Of a stretch of 15,363 nt of DNA, positions 1 through 6,712 are shown piece by piece (the first letter of the stretch is position 1; each line of letters starts with the position of its first letter). The notes under the pieces are model-generated. The model did not search any database. It had not been told where the DNA came from and saw nothing but the letters and a program-made list of their open reading frames with translations. The position numbers were made by a program, and so were the translations under genes. Source of the stretch: an uncultured cyanobacterium (GTDB taxonomy: Bacteria; Cyanobacteriota; Cyanobacteriia; CACIAM-69d); contig CALCTI010000428.1 in NCBI GenBank assembly GCA_937894105.1, positions 1 through 15,363 on the forward strand, read 5' to 3'.

Positions 1-507
1 ATTCGGGATGAGGTAGACCGGTGGAATGAGCGCAAACCTTTGGCGTTTCAGCAGTTAATAGAGGGCAATAGTTTTGACGGGGAGGAGGCAGAGCGGCTGC
101 GGCGATGGTCTGTATTACGCACGGCGGTATTGCCCAATATGGCTTTGACGGCGATCCATGAGGCGAAAAGTTCTGGGCTAGTGCCGGAGGATTTGTATCG
201 CCTGTCTCGGTTGAAGGGAGGGGGCGCTGGCCCGGATGGCTTTTCTGGGGGATATGACGGGTTGGCGATCGCCGCTGGACTATATGAGGAGTATGAACGG
301 CTGTTGCGATCGCGAAGCCTAATGGACTATGACGATGCAATTTTGGGAGCGCTGCGGGTGTTGGCGGATCCGCCGTTGCGAACCCGGTGGCAGTCACAGA
401 TTTTTGGCGTGTTTGAGGATGAGGCTCAGGATTCGTCGCCGTTGCAAAATAAATTAATTTCAATTCTCGCAGCCTTCCCCCCCGAAGAAAGAACTACCGA
501 GGGGTAA
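1..507 (+). CDS. UvrD/PcrA-type helicase, fragment ending at an internal stop (5' end outside window)
   Basis: This reading frame enters from the left edge and ends at a TAA at 505-507. It encodes part of a superfamily 1A DNA helicase of the UvrD/PcrA/Rep type, an ATP-driven DNA unwinding enzyme. Near its end is the Walker B/motif II sequence VFEDEAQDSSPLQ (about 406-444), with the DExQD signature of this family; just before it, LMDYDDAILGAL matches the usual approach to motif II. Motif I (Walker A) would lie upstream, outside the window. The next conserved block, motif III, resumes in the same frame at about 610. This is therefore the front half of one gene interrupted by a stop, not a complete protein. 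The last residues, after about 470, belong to a linker that is much shorter in relatives I remember. Helicase identity is secure; whether the gene is dead or expressed in two parts is not. Confidence 0.8.
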   Translation: MRDEVDRWNERKPLAFQQLIEGNSFDGEEAERLRRWSVLRTAVLPNMALTAIHEAKSSGLVPEDLYRLSRLKGGGAGPDGFSGGYDGLAIAAGLYEEYERLLRSRSLMDYDDAILGALRVLADPPLRTRWQSQIFGVFEDEAQDSSPLQNKLISILAAFPPEERTTEG

Positions 508-600
508 TCCCCGGAGGCGGATGCGCTAACCCATGATGCTGCTTTATGGGGTGATATTTCGGTATCTCCCCAACTCTCCCTATCATGGGGAGCTTTGGGC
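470..600 (+). repeat. Palindrome-rich in-frame insert in the helicase linker, containing the stop codon
   Basis: Between motif II and motif III the frame carries about 45 extra codons that I do not expect in this family, where the linker is roughly 10 to 20 residues. The stretch has two clear inverted repeats. GGGG-TAAT-CCCC (501-512) holds the TAA stop in its loop. CCCAA-CT-CTCCC, loop TATCATG, GGGAG-CT-TTGGG spans 569-599. Apart from that one stop, frame 1 stays open across it. This looks like a small palindromic repeat that landed in a tolerant linker, but no second copy is visible in the window, so the repeat identity is inferred. Confidence 0.4.
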
Positions 601-2043
601 GGGGGTGGCGATTTGAATTTGATTCGTGTGGGGGATCCGAACCAGGCGATTAATTCCACGTTTACGCCTGCTGATCCGGTTTTTTTCCGACGCTTTTGCC
701 AAGCCTGCGCTGAGAGCGAATCCCTGGCAGAAATGAATCAATCGGGACGCAGCAGCGAAGTTTTAATTAAGGCGGCAAACTTTGCCCTGCACTGGATTAA
801 TCAACAATTTGCTGAAGAGAATCCCGCCGACAATAGCAGCGATCGCCCCACCCCCAAACCGCACTACACCCTACCGTCTCTGCCCCAAACCATATATCCT
901 GTTGCCCCAGACGACCCCCAGCCGGACGCCAACCCCACCCCCCTCGGCCCCGGCTTGGAAATTGACCGCCCCAACACCATTCACGACACCGCTGATAATA
1001 TTGCCCGTCGCGCTTTGCGATTATTCAAGAAATATCCCAACTACAGCGCTGCCGTGCTGGTGCGCACGAACGATCAGGGGCGGTTTTTAGCGGACACTTT
1101 TTCGGATCTTTACGGCGATGCCCTTCCTATCTACGAAGTGGGGCGCAGCGATCGCCAATCTCATGTGCCTGGTGAACTGCTGTGTCTCCTGCGCTTTATT
1201 GAACGTCCCCACTCTCCCGATAATCTCAAGGCAGCGCTGAAGGTGTTGGGCGATCGCAAACTGATTGAAAGCCAGGATTTGGATCGTTTGGCCAGTCGCC
1301 CCGAGGGATTTTTATATCCCAGCCCGTTGGAACCGCGCCATAGCGATCGCCGCCGCACCGCCCAAAAAATCTGCACCGCCCTTTTGCGCGCTCGCCTAGA
1401 ACTCACCCCCTACAATCTCATCTCCTTCGTGTGCTTCACCATGGGATACGATCCCACAGAGCTAGCCACCGCCGAAAAACTGATCGACGAATTGCGCCAG
1501 CGAGGAGCCGGGGACGGCCGCCTGGGCACAATTTTGCAGCACCTGTCGCCCCTGGTGACCAACGAAACTTTTACGCCGGTGGACGCCGAAGGTAACGCCG
1601 AATCGGCCTATATGCGATCGGGACAGCTCACTATTATCACCATGCACAAAGCCAAGGGGCTGGACTGGGACGCGGTGTTTATTCCGTTCTTGCAAGCCAA
1701 TAATATTCCTGGGAAGCCTAATCCGCCGCTACCGGCCAACTTCCTCGGTGATATCGACCTGGCTGAATGTATCCGTGCCCAGTTACGCACCTATATCCAA
1801 AACCCTGATGTTCAAATCTTGCCTGCTTTGGAAGATGCCTGGCGACAAGCAAATCAACTGAAACTAGCGGAAAACTATCGCCTGCTGTATGTGGCCCTAA
1901 CCCGCGCTAAACGCTACCTTTACCTCGCTGCCGAAAATCAAGCGCCCTTCACCTGGAATAACATCGACAACATACAAAACCTTTCCCTATGCCCTATTAT
2001 TTCTCCCCTAGAGCAACATTTTCACCCTGCCAAACTGGGTTGA
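595..2043 (+). CDS. UvrD/PcrA-type helicase, C-terminal part after the internal stop
   Basis: Continuation of the helicase in the same frame, open from 508 to the TGA at 2041-2043. It opens with motif III (IRVGDPNQAINSTFTPADP, about 610-675). Later come a motif IV-like segment (AAVLVRTNDQGRFLADTF, about 1050-1103), motif V (TIITMHKAKGLDWDAVFIPF, about 1630-1690) and motif VI (YRLLYVALTRAKRYLYLA, about 1876-1930). The C-terminal half is thus intact, with the conserved arginine of motif VI. There is no convincing start: 595 is a TTG without a Shine-Dalgarno, and the first in-frame ATG is at 733, after motif III, so an independent product would lack nucleotide binding. Most likely this is the 3' part of a gene broken by the TAA at 505. 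Stop readthrough, or two polypeptides that associate, are less likely alternatives. No tract of T follows the gene; the nearest hairpin is at 2121-2147. Confidence 0.75.
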   Translation: MGGGGDLNLIRVGDPNQAINSTFTPADPVFFRRFCQACAESESLAEMNQSGRSSEVLIKAANFALHWINQQFAEENPADNSSDRPTPKPHYTLPSLPQTIYPVAPDDPQPDANPTPLGPGLEIDRPNTIHDTADNIARRALRLFKKYPNYSAAVLVRTNDQGRFLADTFSDLYGDALPIYEVGRSDRQSHVPGELLCLLRFIERPHSPDNLKAALKVLGDRKLIESQDLDRLASRPEGFLYPSPLEPRHSDRRRTAQKICTALLRARLELTPYNLISFVCFTMGYDPTELATAEKLIDELRQRGAGDGRLGTILQHLSPLVTNETFTPVDAEGNAESAYMRSGQLTIITMHKAKGLDWDAVFIPFLQANNIPGKPNPPLPANFLGDIDLAECIRAQLRTYIQNPDVQILPALEDAWRQANQLKLAENYRLLYVALTRAKRYLYLAAENQAPFTWNNIDNIQNLSLCPIISPLEQHFHPAKLG

Positions 2044-2206
2044 TGGGTGGGCGATCGCTATTGAACCTCTTAGACTTTTTGCCCCTTAGACTTATTAGGG
2101 TCTCTGGGCGCTCCCAATTCCCTTGGCTCTGAACCCTTCTGCCAAGGTCCTATCGCAAGAACTTGAAAAAATGAAGTTGCAAAATAACGCTAGAAAAAGT
2201 GACGCT

Positions 2207-2234
2207 AAAAAAGGTGTGCGATCGCTCGCACACC
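2207..2234 (-). terminator. Rho-independent terminator of the DUF4278-like gene
   Basis: On the minus strand a perfect 9-bp stem (GGTGTGCGA / TCGCACACC, plus-strand arms 2213-2221 and 2226-2234, 4-nt loop) is followed directly by six T (plus-strand A run 2207-2212). That polarity fits termination of leftward transcription from the gene at 2428-2613, leaving a 3' untranslated region of about 200 nt. A HIP1 octamer forms the loop and part of the stem. Confidence 0.7.
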
Positions 2235-2263
2235 CAGAGAAAAAGATATAGAAACTAGTTTTT

Positions 2264-2410
2264 GATGGTCCAACTAGATTGAAAGTGGACCTAACAATCT
2301 AACTAAAGTATCTTATTCATCAGCTCCCAATACCTTACGCAGTGGAGATTACTACGCCCTATGCCAAAGGCAAGTAAGGCTGTAAACCTTGCAACGTAAA
2401 ACTTTGGGAG
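2264..2410 (-). other. Structured 3' untranslated region or small RNA candidate
   Basis: Between the stop codon at 2428 and the terminator the minus strand can fold extensively. CTCCCAA pairs with TTGGGAG (2404-2410 with 2324-2330); inside a symmetric 4x4 internal loop, TTACG pairs with CGTAA (2395-2399 with 2335-2339). The enclosed 55 nt contain shorter helices, such as TGCC-TTT-GGCA. A further hairpin, GGTCCA...TGGACC, lies between this and the terminator. I recognise no known RNA family; it could be a structured 3' UTR or an sRNA released from it. Because helices read on both strands, the plus strand cannot be excluded. Confidence 0.35.
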
Positions 2411-2427
2411 TTAATTAATGGCAGCCT

Positions 2428-2613
2428 TTAGTGAACGTAAGATACGCCGCGATATTTCAATCCCTGTTGATCGTCGTTAGAGCTAGACGCTACTTTACGA
2501 ATAGACGGGAAAGAAAAGCGCACGCCTCGGTAAACACCGGCAGACTTTTGCTCTAAGGTTTTTGCAGCCGAAGTGCCAGATTGAAAACGGATGCCACGGT
2601 AGGTTAATTGCAT
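2428..2613 (-). CDS. Small DUF4278-like protein with three YRG motifs
   Basis: A 61-residue basic protein that matches the cyanobacterial DUF4278 family as I remember it: it begins MQLTYRGIRF and repeats the motif Y-R-G-[IV]-x-[FY] three times (residues 5-10, 28-33, 54-59), separated by low-complexity, Ser- and Lys-rich linkers. The function of the family is unknown; many members are short and stress-responsive in annotation, but nothing here shows that. The start is well supported by AGGAGG seven bases before the ATG at 2611-2613. It stands alone, transcribed away from smpB, with its own candidate promoter and operator (2725-2743) and terminator (2207-2234). No transmembrane segment or signal peptide is visible. 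Confidence 0.8.
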   Translation of the reverse strand: MQLTYRGIRFQSGTSAAKTLEQKSAGVYRGVRFSFPSIRKVASSSNDDQQGLKYRGVSYVH

Positions 2614-2724
2614 GATGTCGCCTCCTAACTTGAGGTGTAGGTAACTAAGAGGCGCGTTCCTTCAGAAGCTATCAGCTAAGAATTTTTACTGAGTAAACTC
2701 CTTACTTCCGTCCGACTTGACGCT

Positions 2725-2743
2725 TTTATAGTTGAAATCAACT
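2725..2743 (-). promoter_or_regulatory. Candidate promoter -10 with overlapping palindromic operator
   Basis: On the minus strand TATAAA (plus-strand 2725-2730) forms a good -10 element about 110 nt before the DUF4278-like start. It overlaps an inverted repeat AGTTGA-AA-TCAACT (2730-2743), which would cover the -10/-35 spacer and so could be a repressor site. No clear -35 hexamer is seen. The arrangement is suggestive only. Confidence 0.35.
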
Positions 2744-2950
2744 TAAGAAGTGTGGGTCGAATGAACGATTTGATTCGTTTCTGTATCCAGTTTTACAGTT
2801 TTAATCGGTAATGTCAACTCCTGCTTCCAAAATTATTTTCGTGCGGCTTGCGGATTTTCCCTGGAGCGAGATCGGCTGGATTAGCTTGGCTTTGAATTGG
2901 CTTTGGGGGAGCCTTGGAGGGGCGATCGCCTCTAAATCCCCCTGCCGCCC

Positions 2951-3000
2951 ATCAATATCACCCGCCGATCAATTCACCCGCCGCCCAATCTCACCCGCCG
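2951..3000. repeat. Degenerate 16-17 bp tandem repeat upstream of smpB
   Basis: TCACCCGCCG occurs three times, at 2958-2967, 2974-2983 and 2991-3000, each preceded by a similar ATCAAT/CAATC stretch. The period is 16 to 17 bp. It lies 130-180 bp before smpB in otherwise unassigned DNA and resembles the short tandem repeats common in cyanobacterial spacers. Confidence 0.6.
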
Positions 3001-3128
3001 TTATGAATGCCACAATAGAAGAACGTCCCATTGCTACGGCAGTCTTGTCGCAGCGGCGATTTCATCCCTTCAATGCAGGCAAAGAAGGCAGTGGGCGGAG
3101 CGCATGTGTAGCATTTAGGAATTAAACG

Positions 3129-3602
3129 ATGGTCCAAAGCTCAGACGGATACAAAGTCATTGCTGACAATCGCAAAGCGCGGTTTGAGTACGAAATCTTA
3201 GAAACCTTTGAGGCGGGCGTGGAGCTAAAAGGCACCGAAGAAAAATCCATTCGCGCCGGACGGGTCTACCTCGGCGACGGTTTCGCCAACTTGCGCAACG
3301 GGGAAGTCATCCTGATGAACGTCCACGTCTCGCCCCACAACACCACCAGTAATTATTTCAACCACGACCCCCGTCGCCCCCGTCGCCTATTGATGCACCG
3401 CTCAGAAATTCGACGCCTGGTGGGCAAGGTGGAACAGCAGGGATTGACCTTGGTGCCCCTAAAGCTTTATTTGAAACGGGGCTGGGTAAAGGTGCTGCTG
3501 GGTCTAGCGCGGGGTAAGCGATTGCATGATAAGCGTGAAGATCTGAAGCGAAAGCAGGATAAGCGGGATATGGCTCGGGCCCTGAAACGGGGCGGCGAAT
3601 AG
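3129..3602 (+). CDS. smpB: SsrA-binding protein SmpB
   Basis: SmpB binds tmRNA and brings it to stalled ribosomes, where the tmRNA mimics tRNA, tags the incomplete peptide and releases the ribosome. The 157 residues cover the full family length. Visible landmarks are the N-terminal block ADNRKARFEYEILETFEAG, the GTEEKSIRAG loop, SPHN...DP.RPRRLLMHRSEI in the barrel, LYLKRGWVKVLLGLARGKRLHDKR near the C-terminal side (residues about 120-136 onward), and a basic Lys/Arg-rich tail that in relatives folds in the ribosomal mRNA channel. The usual GxEVKSxRAG motif has Glu in place of Val here. The ATG at 3129 has AGGA about eight bases upstream. It appears monocistronic; no terminator is obvious behind it. 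Confidence 0.96.
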   Translation: MVQSSDGYKVIADNRKARFEYEILETFEAGVELKGTEEKSIRAGRVYLGDGFANLRNGEVILMNVHVSPHNTTSNYFNHDPRRPRRLLMHRSEIRRLVGKVEQQGLTLVPLKLYLKRGWVKVLLGLARGKRLHDKREDLKRKQDKRDMARALKRGGE

Positions 3603-3763
3603 GTGGCAGGGGAATGCGTGCGTGCCGGTTACTTACGTTGTAAATGTCGAGCTAATCAATATCAAGCTAATTACAAGGTAATTACAAGCTAATTAAATAT
3701 GAACCAATTACACAGCTAAGTATGAGCAACTATTCCGCGCATCAAAGACCCTGAAAATAAGCT

Positions 3764-4075
3764 CTAAGACATGACCCACTCTGAAATGCGATCGCCCAAA
3801 TCCAGGGGAATACTAACGGCCTTTCCCTGGCGAGGTCGTTGACGAGTGGTTTGAATATGGGTGGCCACGGATTCAGTCACGCCCCATTCATTAAGGTGGG
3901 TGGCGATCGCCTCCAAGTTGTCAAAATATTCACCTTCAGTCATGGGAAACGACACCTGTTCTAAATAGCGCCACATAACCTGTAAAAAGATTTTTCCCTT
4001 AAAACGACGTAGCTGTAAATCGTAAGAAAAACCCCATTTTTCAATGATTAGCCCGTGAAGTAGTTCCCCCGTCAT
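3764..4075 (-). CDS. DUF3067-like cyanobacterial/plastid protein
   Basis: A 103-residue soluble protein that matches what I recall of DUF3067, a family of cyanobacteria and plastids with no established function. Typical landmarks are the start MTGELL.GLIIEKWGFSYD, then LQLRRFKGKIFLQVMWRYLEQ.SFPM (residues about 20-46), and the C-terminal RPRQGKAVSIPLDLG (about 80-94). There is no membrane segment or signal peptide. It is transcribed divergently from petC-petA across a 373-bp spacer. That placement may point to co-regulation with photosynthetic electron transport, but this is inference from neighbourhood only. The ATG at 4073-4075 fits the family start; the Shine-Dalgarno is weak. Confidence 0.8.
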   Translation of the reverse strand: MTGELLHGLIIEKWGFSYDLQLRRFKGKIFLQVMWRYLEQVSFPMTEGEYFDNLEAIATHLNEWGVTESVATHIQTTRQRPRQGKAVSIPLDLGDRISEWVMS

Positions 4076-4448
4076 TTGTTTAGTGACTTGCCTTAGATAG
4101 TAGGTTCTTTCTGTTTTTACAGCTTTAAAAGCGGTTTGAATGGGTGGAGAAAGCGAATCATTTCACAAACTATAACTAACTTCACAAAACTCAATGAAGA
4201 TTATGAAGGCGATCGACGGTTGAGCCGGCTTCCAGGGGCTGCCTGGCTGGCGTCGAGGTAAATGTGTCGATAGTTTAAGGGAATTTAAGAGATGTATTTG
4301 AGTTAATCAAAATGCTTGCTCCAATAGCTAGCCTATAGACGCTAGTGGACTCTTTTGGGTCTAGTTGCTTTGTATTTGTTTTCAATTGCGCCTTATTGAA
4401 AGCCTTATTGCAAAACCGTTTTCACAGAGGAAGAACGACCTATAAACT
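4076..4448. promoter_or_regulatory. Divergent intergenic region between the DUF3067-like gene and petC
   Basis: It must hold both promoters. TATAGA near 4334 is a possible -10 for petC, without a clear -35. An imperfect hairpin spans about 4214-4255 (CGACG...CGTCG enclosing GCCGG/CTGGC and CCAGG-GGCTG-CCTGG), and no T-run follows it. The petC leader carries AGAGGAAGAA about 20 nt before the ATG, rather far for a Shine-Dalgarno. No gene is seen in this stretch. Confidence 0.4.
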
Positions 4449-4988
4449 ATGGCTCAAGCTTATAGCTCGGCGGATGTCCCCAGCATGGGACGCCGCCAAT
4501 TTATGAACCTTTTAACCTTTGGCTCCGTAACGGGGGTTGCCCTTGGGGCGCTGTATCCCGTGGTGCGCTATTTTATTCCACCGTCCTCTGGTAGTGCTGG
4601 GGGCGGGGTGTCCGCCAAAGATGCTCTGGGCGACGATGTGCTGCTGAGCAAATTTACGGCGGAGCATAATGTGGGCGATCGCGTCCTGGTGCAGGGTTTG
4701 AAGGGGGATCCCACTTACCTGGTGATGCAGGGAGAAAGTGCGATCGCTGATTACGGGTTGAACGCGGTGTGTACCCACCTGGGTTGCGTTGTGCCTTGGA
4801 ACGCCAGCGAGGATAAGTTTATGTGTCCCTGCCACGGCTCCCAGTACAACAACGAGGGCAAAGTGGTTCGAGGACCAGCCCCGCTGTCGTTGGCGCTGGC
4901 CCATGTGGATGTGACGGATGATAAGGTTTCGCTGACCCCTTGGAAGGAAACCGATTTCCGTAATGGTGAGGCTCCCTGGTGGTCCTAA
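4449..4988 (+). CDS. petC: Cytochrome b6f complex Rieske iron-sulfur subunit PetC
   Basis: Rieske protein of the thylakoid cytochrome b6f complex, which oxidises plastoquinol and passes one electron to cytochrome f. The 179 residues are full length. A twin-arginine motif (GRRQFMN, residues 14-20) precedes the single membrane anchor (about 21-44), as expected for a Tat-inserted, uncleaved anchor; a Gly-rich hinge follows (SGSAGGG, 47-53). The [2Fe-2S] ligands sit in CTHLGC (108-113) and CPCHGS (126-131): Cys108, His110, Cys126 and His129, with Cys113/Cys128 as the disulfide pair. The C-terminus ends PWWS, close to the usual PWWA. petA follows 53 bp downstream on the same strand, the common cyanobacterial petC-petA operon. 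Confidence 0.97.
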   Translation: MAQAYSSADVPSMGRRQFMNLLTFGSVTGVALGALYPVVRYFIPPSSGSAGGGVSAKDALGDDVLLSKFTAEHNVGDRVLVQGLKGDPTYLVMQGESAIADYGLNAVCTHLGCVVPWNASEDKFMCPCHGSQYNNEGKVVRGPAPLSLALAHVDVTDDKVSLTPWKETDFRNGEAPWWS

Positions 4989-5041
4989 AGTTTCCCAACT
5001 ATCCCTTGCGTTCCAATTTGAAGCTTTAGTTGAGTCTATAT

Positions 5042-6043
5042 ATGAAGCGTTTTTTGTTTACTAGAGGGCTGACGGAACTGCGCGATCGCTTCAGCGCAGC
5101 TACCCAAGCCATGATTCGCACTGCCATTTCATCGACCGTTCTGGCAGCAGTGATTTTGTCTGCTAACTGGATTCTTCCCCAGTCCGCCGCGGCCTATCCT
5201 TTTTGGGCCCAAGAAGCATATGAAACCCCGCGGGAAGCTACCGGTCGCATTGTGTGTGCAAACTGCCACCTAGCGGAAAAGCTCACCAAAGTAGAGGTAC
5301 CCCAATCGGTGATGCCGGACACGGTATTTGAAGCGGTGGTCAAACTTCCCTACGACCACAGCGCCCGGCAGGTGACTGGTGCCGGTGATCCAGGTCCCCT
5401 CAACGTCGGCGCGGTGTTGATGTTGCCGGAGGGATTTAAGATTGCTCCTGAGGACCGCATGTCTGAGGAGATGAAGGAAAAAACCGAAGGGCTTTTCTTC
5501 CAGTCCTATGCCGAAGGCAAGGACAACGTGGTGATTGTGGGTCCCATTGACGGTGACGAATATCCGGAAATTGTTTTCCCGGTGTTGTCTCCTGATCCCA
5601 AAGCTGATAAGGGTCTCCACTTTGGTAAGTACCCGGTTCACGTGGGCGGCAATCGCGGGCGCGGACAGGTTTATCCCACTGGCGATAAGAGCAACAACGC
5701 GTTGTACACCGCGTCTACGGCGGGCACTATCGCGGCGATCGCTCCCGGTGAATACAGCACGGAGGTGACTATCAGCACTGACTCCGGCGACGTGGTAGAC
5801 AGCATTCCCGCCGGTCCTCAGGTGATTGTGGAAGTGGGTCAAGCGGTAGCTGCCGGTGAAGCCATTACCAACGATCCCAACGTGGGTGGCTTTGGTCAGG
5901 TGGATGCGGAGATTGTGCTCCAGGATCCCATGCGGGTGGTTTGGCTGCTGGTCTTCTTCGTGGGCGTTATGGTTGCCCAGGTGTTGCTGGCGCTGAAGAA
6001 GAAGCAGGTGGAAAAGGTGCAGCTAGCGGAAATGAATTTCTAA
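5042..6043 (+). CDS. petA: Cytochrome f, PetA
   Basis: Cytochrome f, the c-type haem subunit of the b6f complex, which receives electrons from the Rieske protein and reduces plastocyanin or cytochrome c6 in the lumen. From the ATG at 5042 the precursor has 333 residues. A signal peptide of about 51 residues ends in QSAAA before YPFW, so Tyr52 would be the mature N-terminus and supply the unusual alpha-amino haem ligand. Haem attachment is CANCH (72-76). The large luminal domain contains NVGAVLMLPEGFKIAP and GGNRGRGQVYPTG, and a C-terminal anchor (about 299-318) precedes KKKQVEKVQLAEMNF. A TTG at 5030 is also in frame, and ATG 5111 would still leave a signal peptide; 5042 gives the length nearest to relatives. 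Likely co-transcribed with petC. Confidence 0.97.
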   Translation: MKRFLFTRGLTELRDRFSAATQAMIRTAISSTVLAAVILSANWILPQSAAAYPFWAQEAYETPREATGRIVCANCHLAEKLTKVEVPQSVMPDTVFEAVVKLPYDHSARQVTGAGDPGPLNVGAVLMLPEGFKIAPEDRMSEEMKEKTEGLFFQSYAEGKDNVVIVGPIDGDEYPEIVFPVLSPDPKADKGLHFGKYPVHVGGNRGRGQVYPTGDKSNNALYTASTAGTIAAIAPGEYSTEVTISTDSGDVVDSIPAGPQVIVEVGQAVAAGEAITNDPNVGGFGQVDAEIVLQDPMRVVWLLVFFVGVMVAQVLLALKKKQVEKVQLAEMNF

Positions 6044-6076
6044 ATCGCTTTTCCCTGATCTGTTCATTCCAATACC

Positions 6077-6120
6077 ATCAAAAGCTCCTCTTCTTTTACG
6101 AACGAGGAGCTTTTGATTAT
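6077..6120 (+). terminator. Rho-independent terminator of petC-petA
   Basis: A perfect 14-bp inverted repeat (ATCAAAAGCTCCTC 6077-6090 / GAGGAGCTTTTGAT 6104-6117) with a 13-nt loop starts 33 bp after the petA stop and leads into TTATTG. The T content is partly within the stem itself. This is a strong end for the pet operon. Confidence 0.8.
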
Positions 6121-6288
6121 TGATGGCCCCTTAAAAGTAAGAATTTTCTTCAACTCTTAACTCTGCAATGCCCAAACAACCTATATTTTTGCGCCCAGTT
6201 CTAAAGACGTCAAAAAACATACTATTTTTTACTCACTTCTTTAAGGTATCTTTGAAACTTTTTCGAAAATCGTAGGTCATCATGGAGA

Positions 6289-6337
6289 GAGAGTAGTTGG
6301 GGAGTCTTGCGTGATGCAATACTCCTTTTTTTTTGCC
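6289..6337 (+). ncRNA. Duplicated hairpin/T9 element, copy A (sRNA or terminator candidate)
   Basis: The unit starts GAGAGTAGTT, then forms a stem GGAGT / ACTCC (6301-6305 / 6321-6325), a C-T mismatch, and an inner stem TTGC / GCAA with a small loop, followed at once by nine T (6326-6334) and GCC. It has the form of an intrinsic terminator preceded by a short conserved lead, as in the 3' end of a small RNA. It lies about 170 bp after the petA terminator, so it is not needed to end that operon. Copy B agrees at 44 of 49 positions. Confidence 0.5.
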
Positions 6338-6645
6338 CATATTTTTTACGCATATTCCCTGCGGTATTATCTGGGGCGATCGCCAACAATCTCCTGTCAA
6401 TATCTCCCCCCTTGCTAGGTAAACTTTGCCACTTATCAGTATTTGGGCTTAGGTACCGTCAATTCCTGGCTGTCTTGCTTTGAAGTAATGGACAGTAGAA
6501 AAGTGGAAATGGCGAAGGAAATGGCGCGGCGATCGCCCCAAATTGTCGGAAGTGGAATAAAGATTGATTGTGGCTTTGCGTAATAAATCAGCTTGTGATT
6601 ATTGGTCGGGAACTTTTGCGATCGCCCTCCAGTCGAAAAATTCAA

Positions 6646-6694
6646 GAGAGTAGTTAGGGAGTCTTGCGCAACGCAACACTCCTTTTTTTTTGCC
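6646..6694 (+). ncRNA. Duplicated hairpin/T9 element, copy B (sRNA or terminator candidate)
   Basis: Same orientation and length as copy A. Stem GGAGT / ACTCC (6658-6662 / 6678-6682), C-C mismatch, inner stem TTGCG-CAA-CGCAA, then nine T (6683-6691). All five differences from copy A are transitions, and the inner closing pair changes from G-T to G-C, so pairing is kept. No gene lies between the copies. Flanking DNA is not similar, so only this unit was duplicated or retained. A clear promoter was not found for either copy. Confidence 0.5.
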
Positions 6695-6712
6695 TCTTTT
6701 TTCTACCGTCCC

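Larger units (their letters stand above)
2044..2427. other. Non-coding spacer between the helicase and the DUF4278-like gene
   Basis: No credible gene is present. It holds a 7-bp inverted repeat (CCTTGGC 2121-2127 / GCCAAGG 2141-2147), which could be a weak end signal for the helicase transcript although no T-run follows. The part from about 2207 to 2410 belongs to the transcript of the minus-strand gene and contains an intrinsic terminator plus a long paired structure, listed separately. Confidence 0.6.
2614..3128. other. Spacer between divergent DUF4278-like gene and smpB
   Basis: Contains the promoter and about 100-nt leader of the minus-strand gene (2614-2743) and the presumed promoter region of smpB. 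An open frame from 2811 to 3125 ends four bases before smpB but lacks a ribosome site, resembles nothing I know, and runs through a GC-rich repeat, so I do not call it. No clear promoter for smpB was found. Confidence 0.5.

Noticed and set aside
2951..3000. Possible CRISPR array
   Set aside because: Units are only about 10 bp with 6-7 bp spacing; no 25-40 bp repeats with unique spacers occur in the window.
2811..3125. 104-codon plus-strand open frame ending just before smpB
   Set aside because: No ribosome site, runs through the tandem repeat, and shows no family resemblance; the proximity to smpB looks accidental.
5270..5842. 190-codon minus-strand open frame opposite petA
   Set aside because: Shadow of the cytochrome f gene; His/Arg-rich product typical of antisense reading.
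6436..6645. 69-codon minus-strand open frame in the petA-glcF spacer
   Set aside because: Low-complexity residues, crosses HIP1 sites, no ribosome site, and ends within the copy B region.
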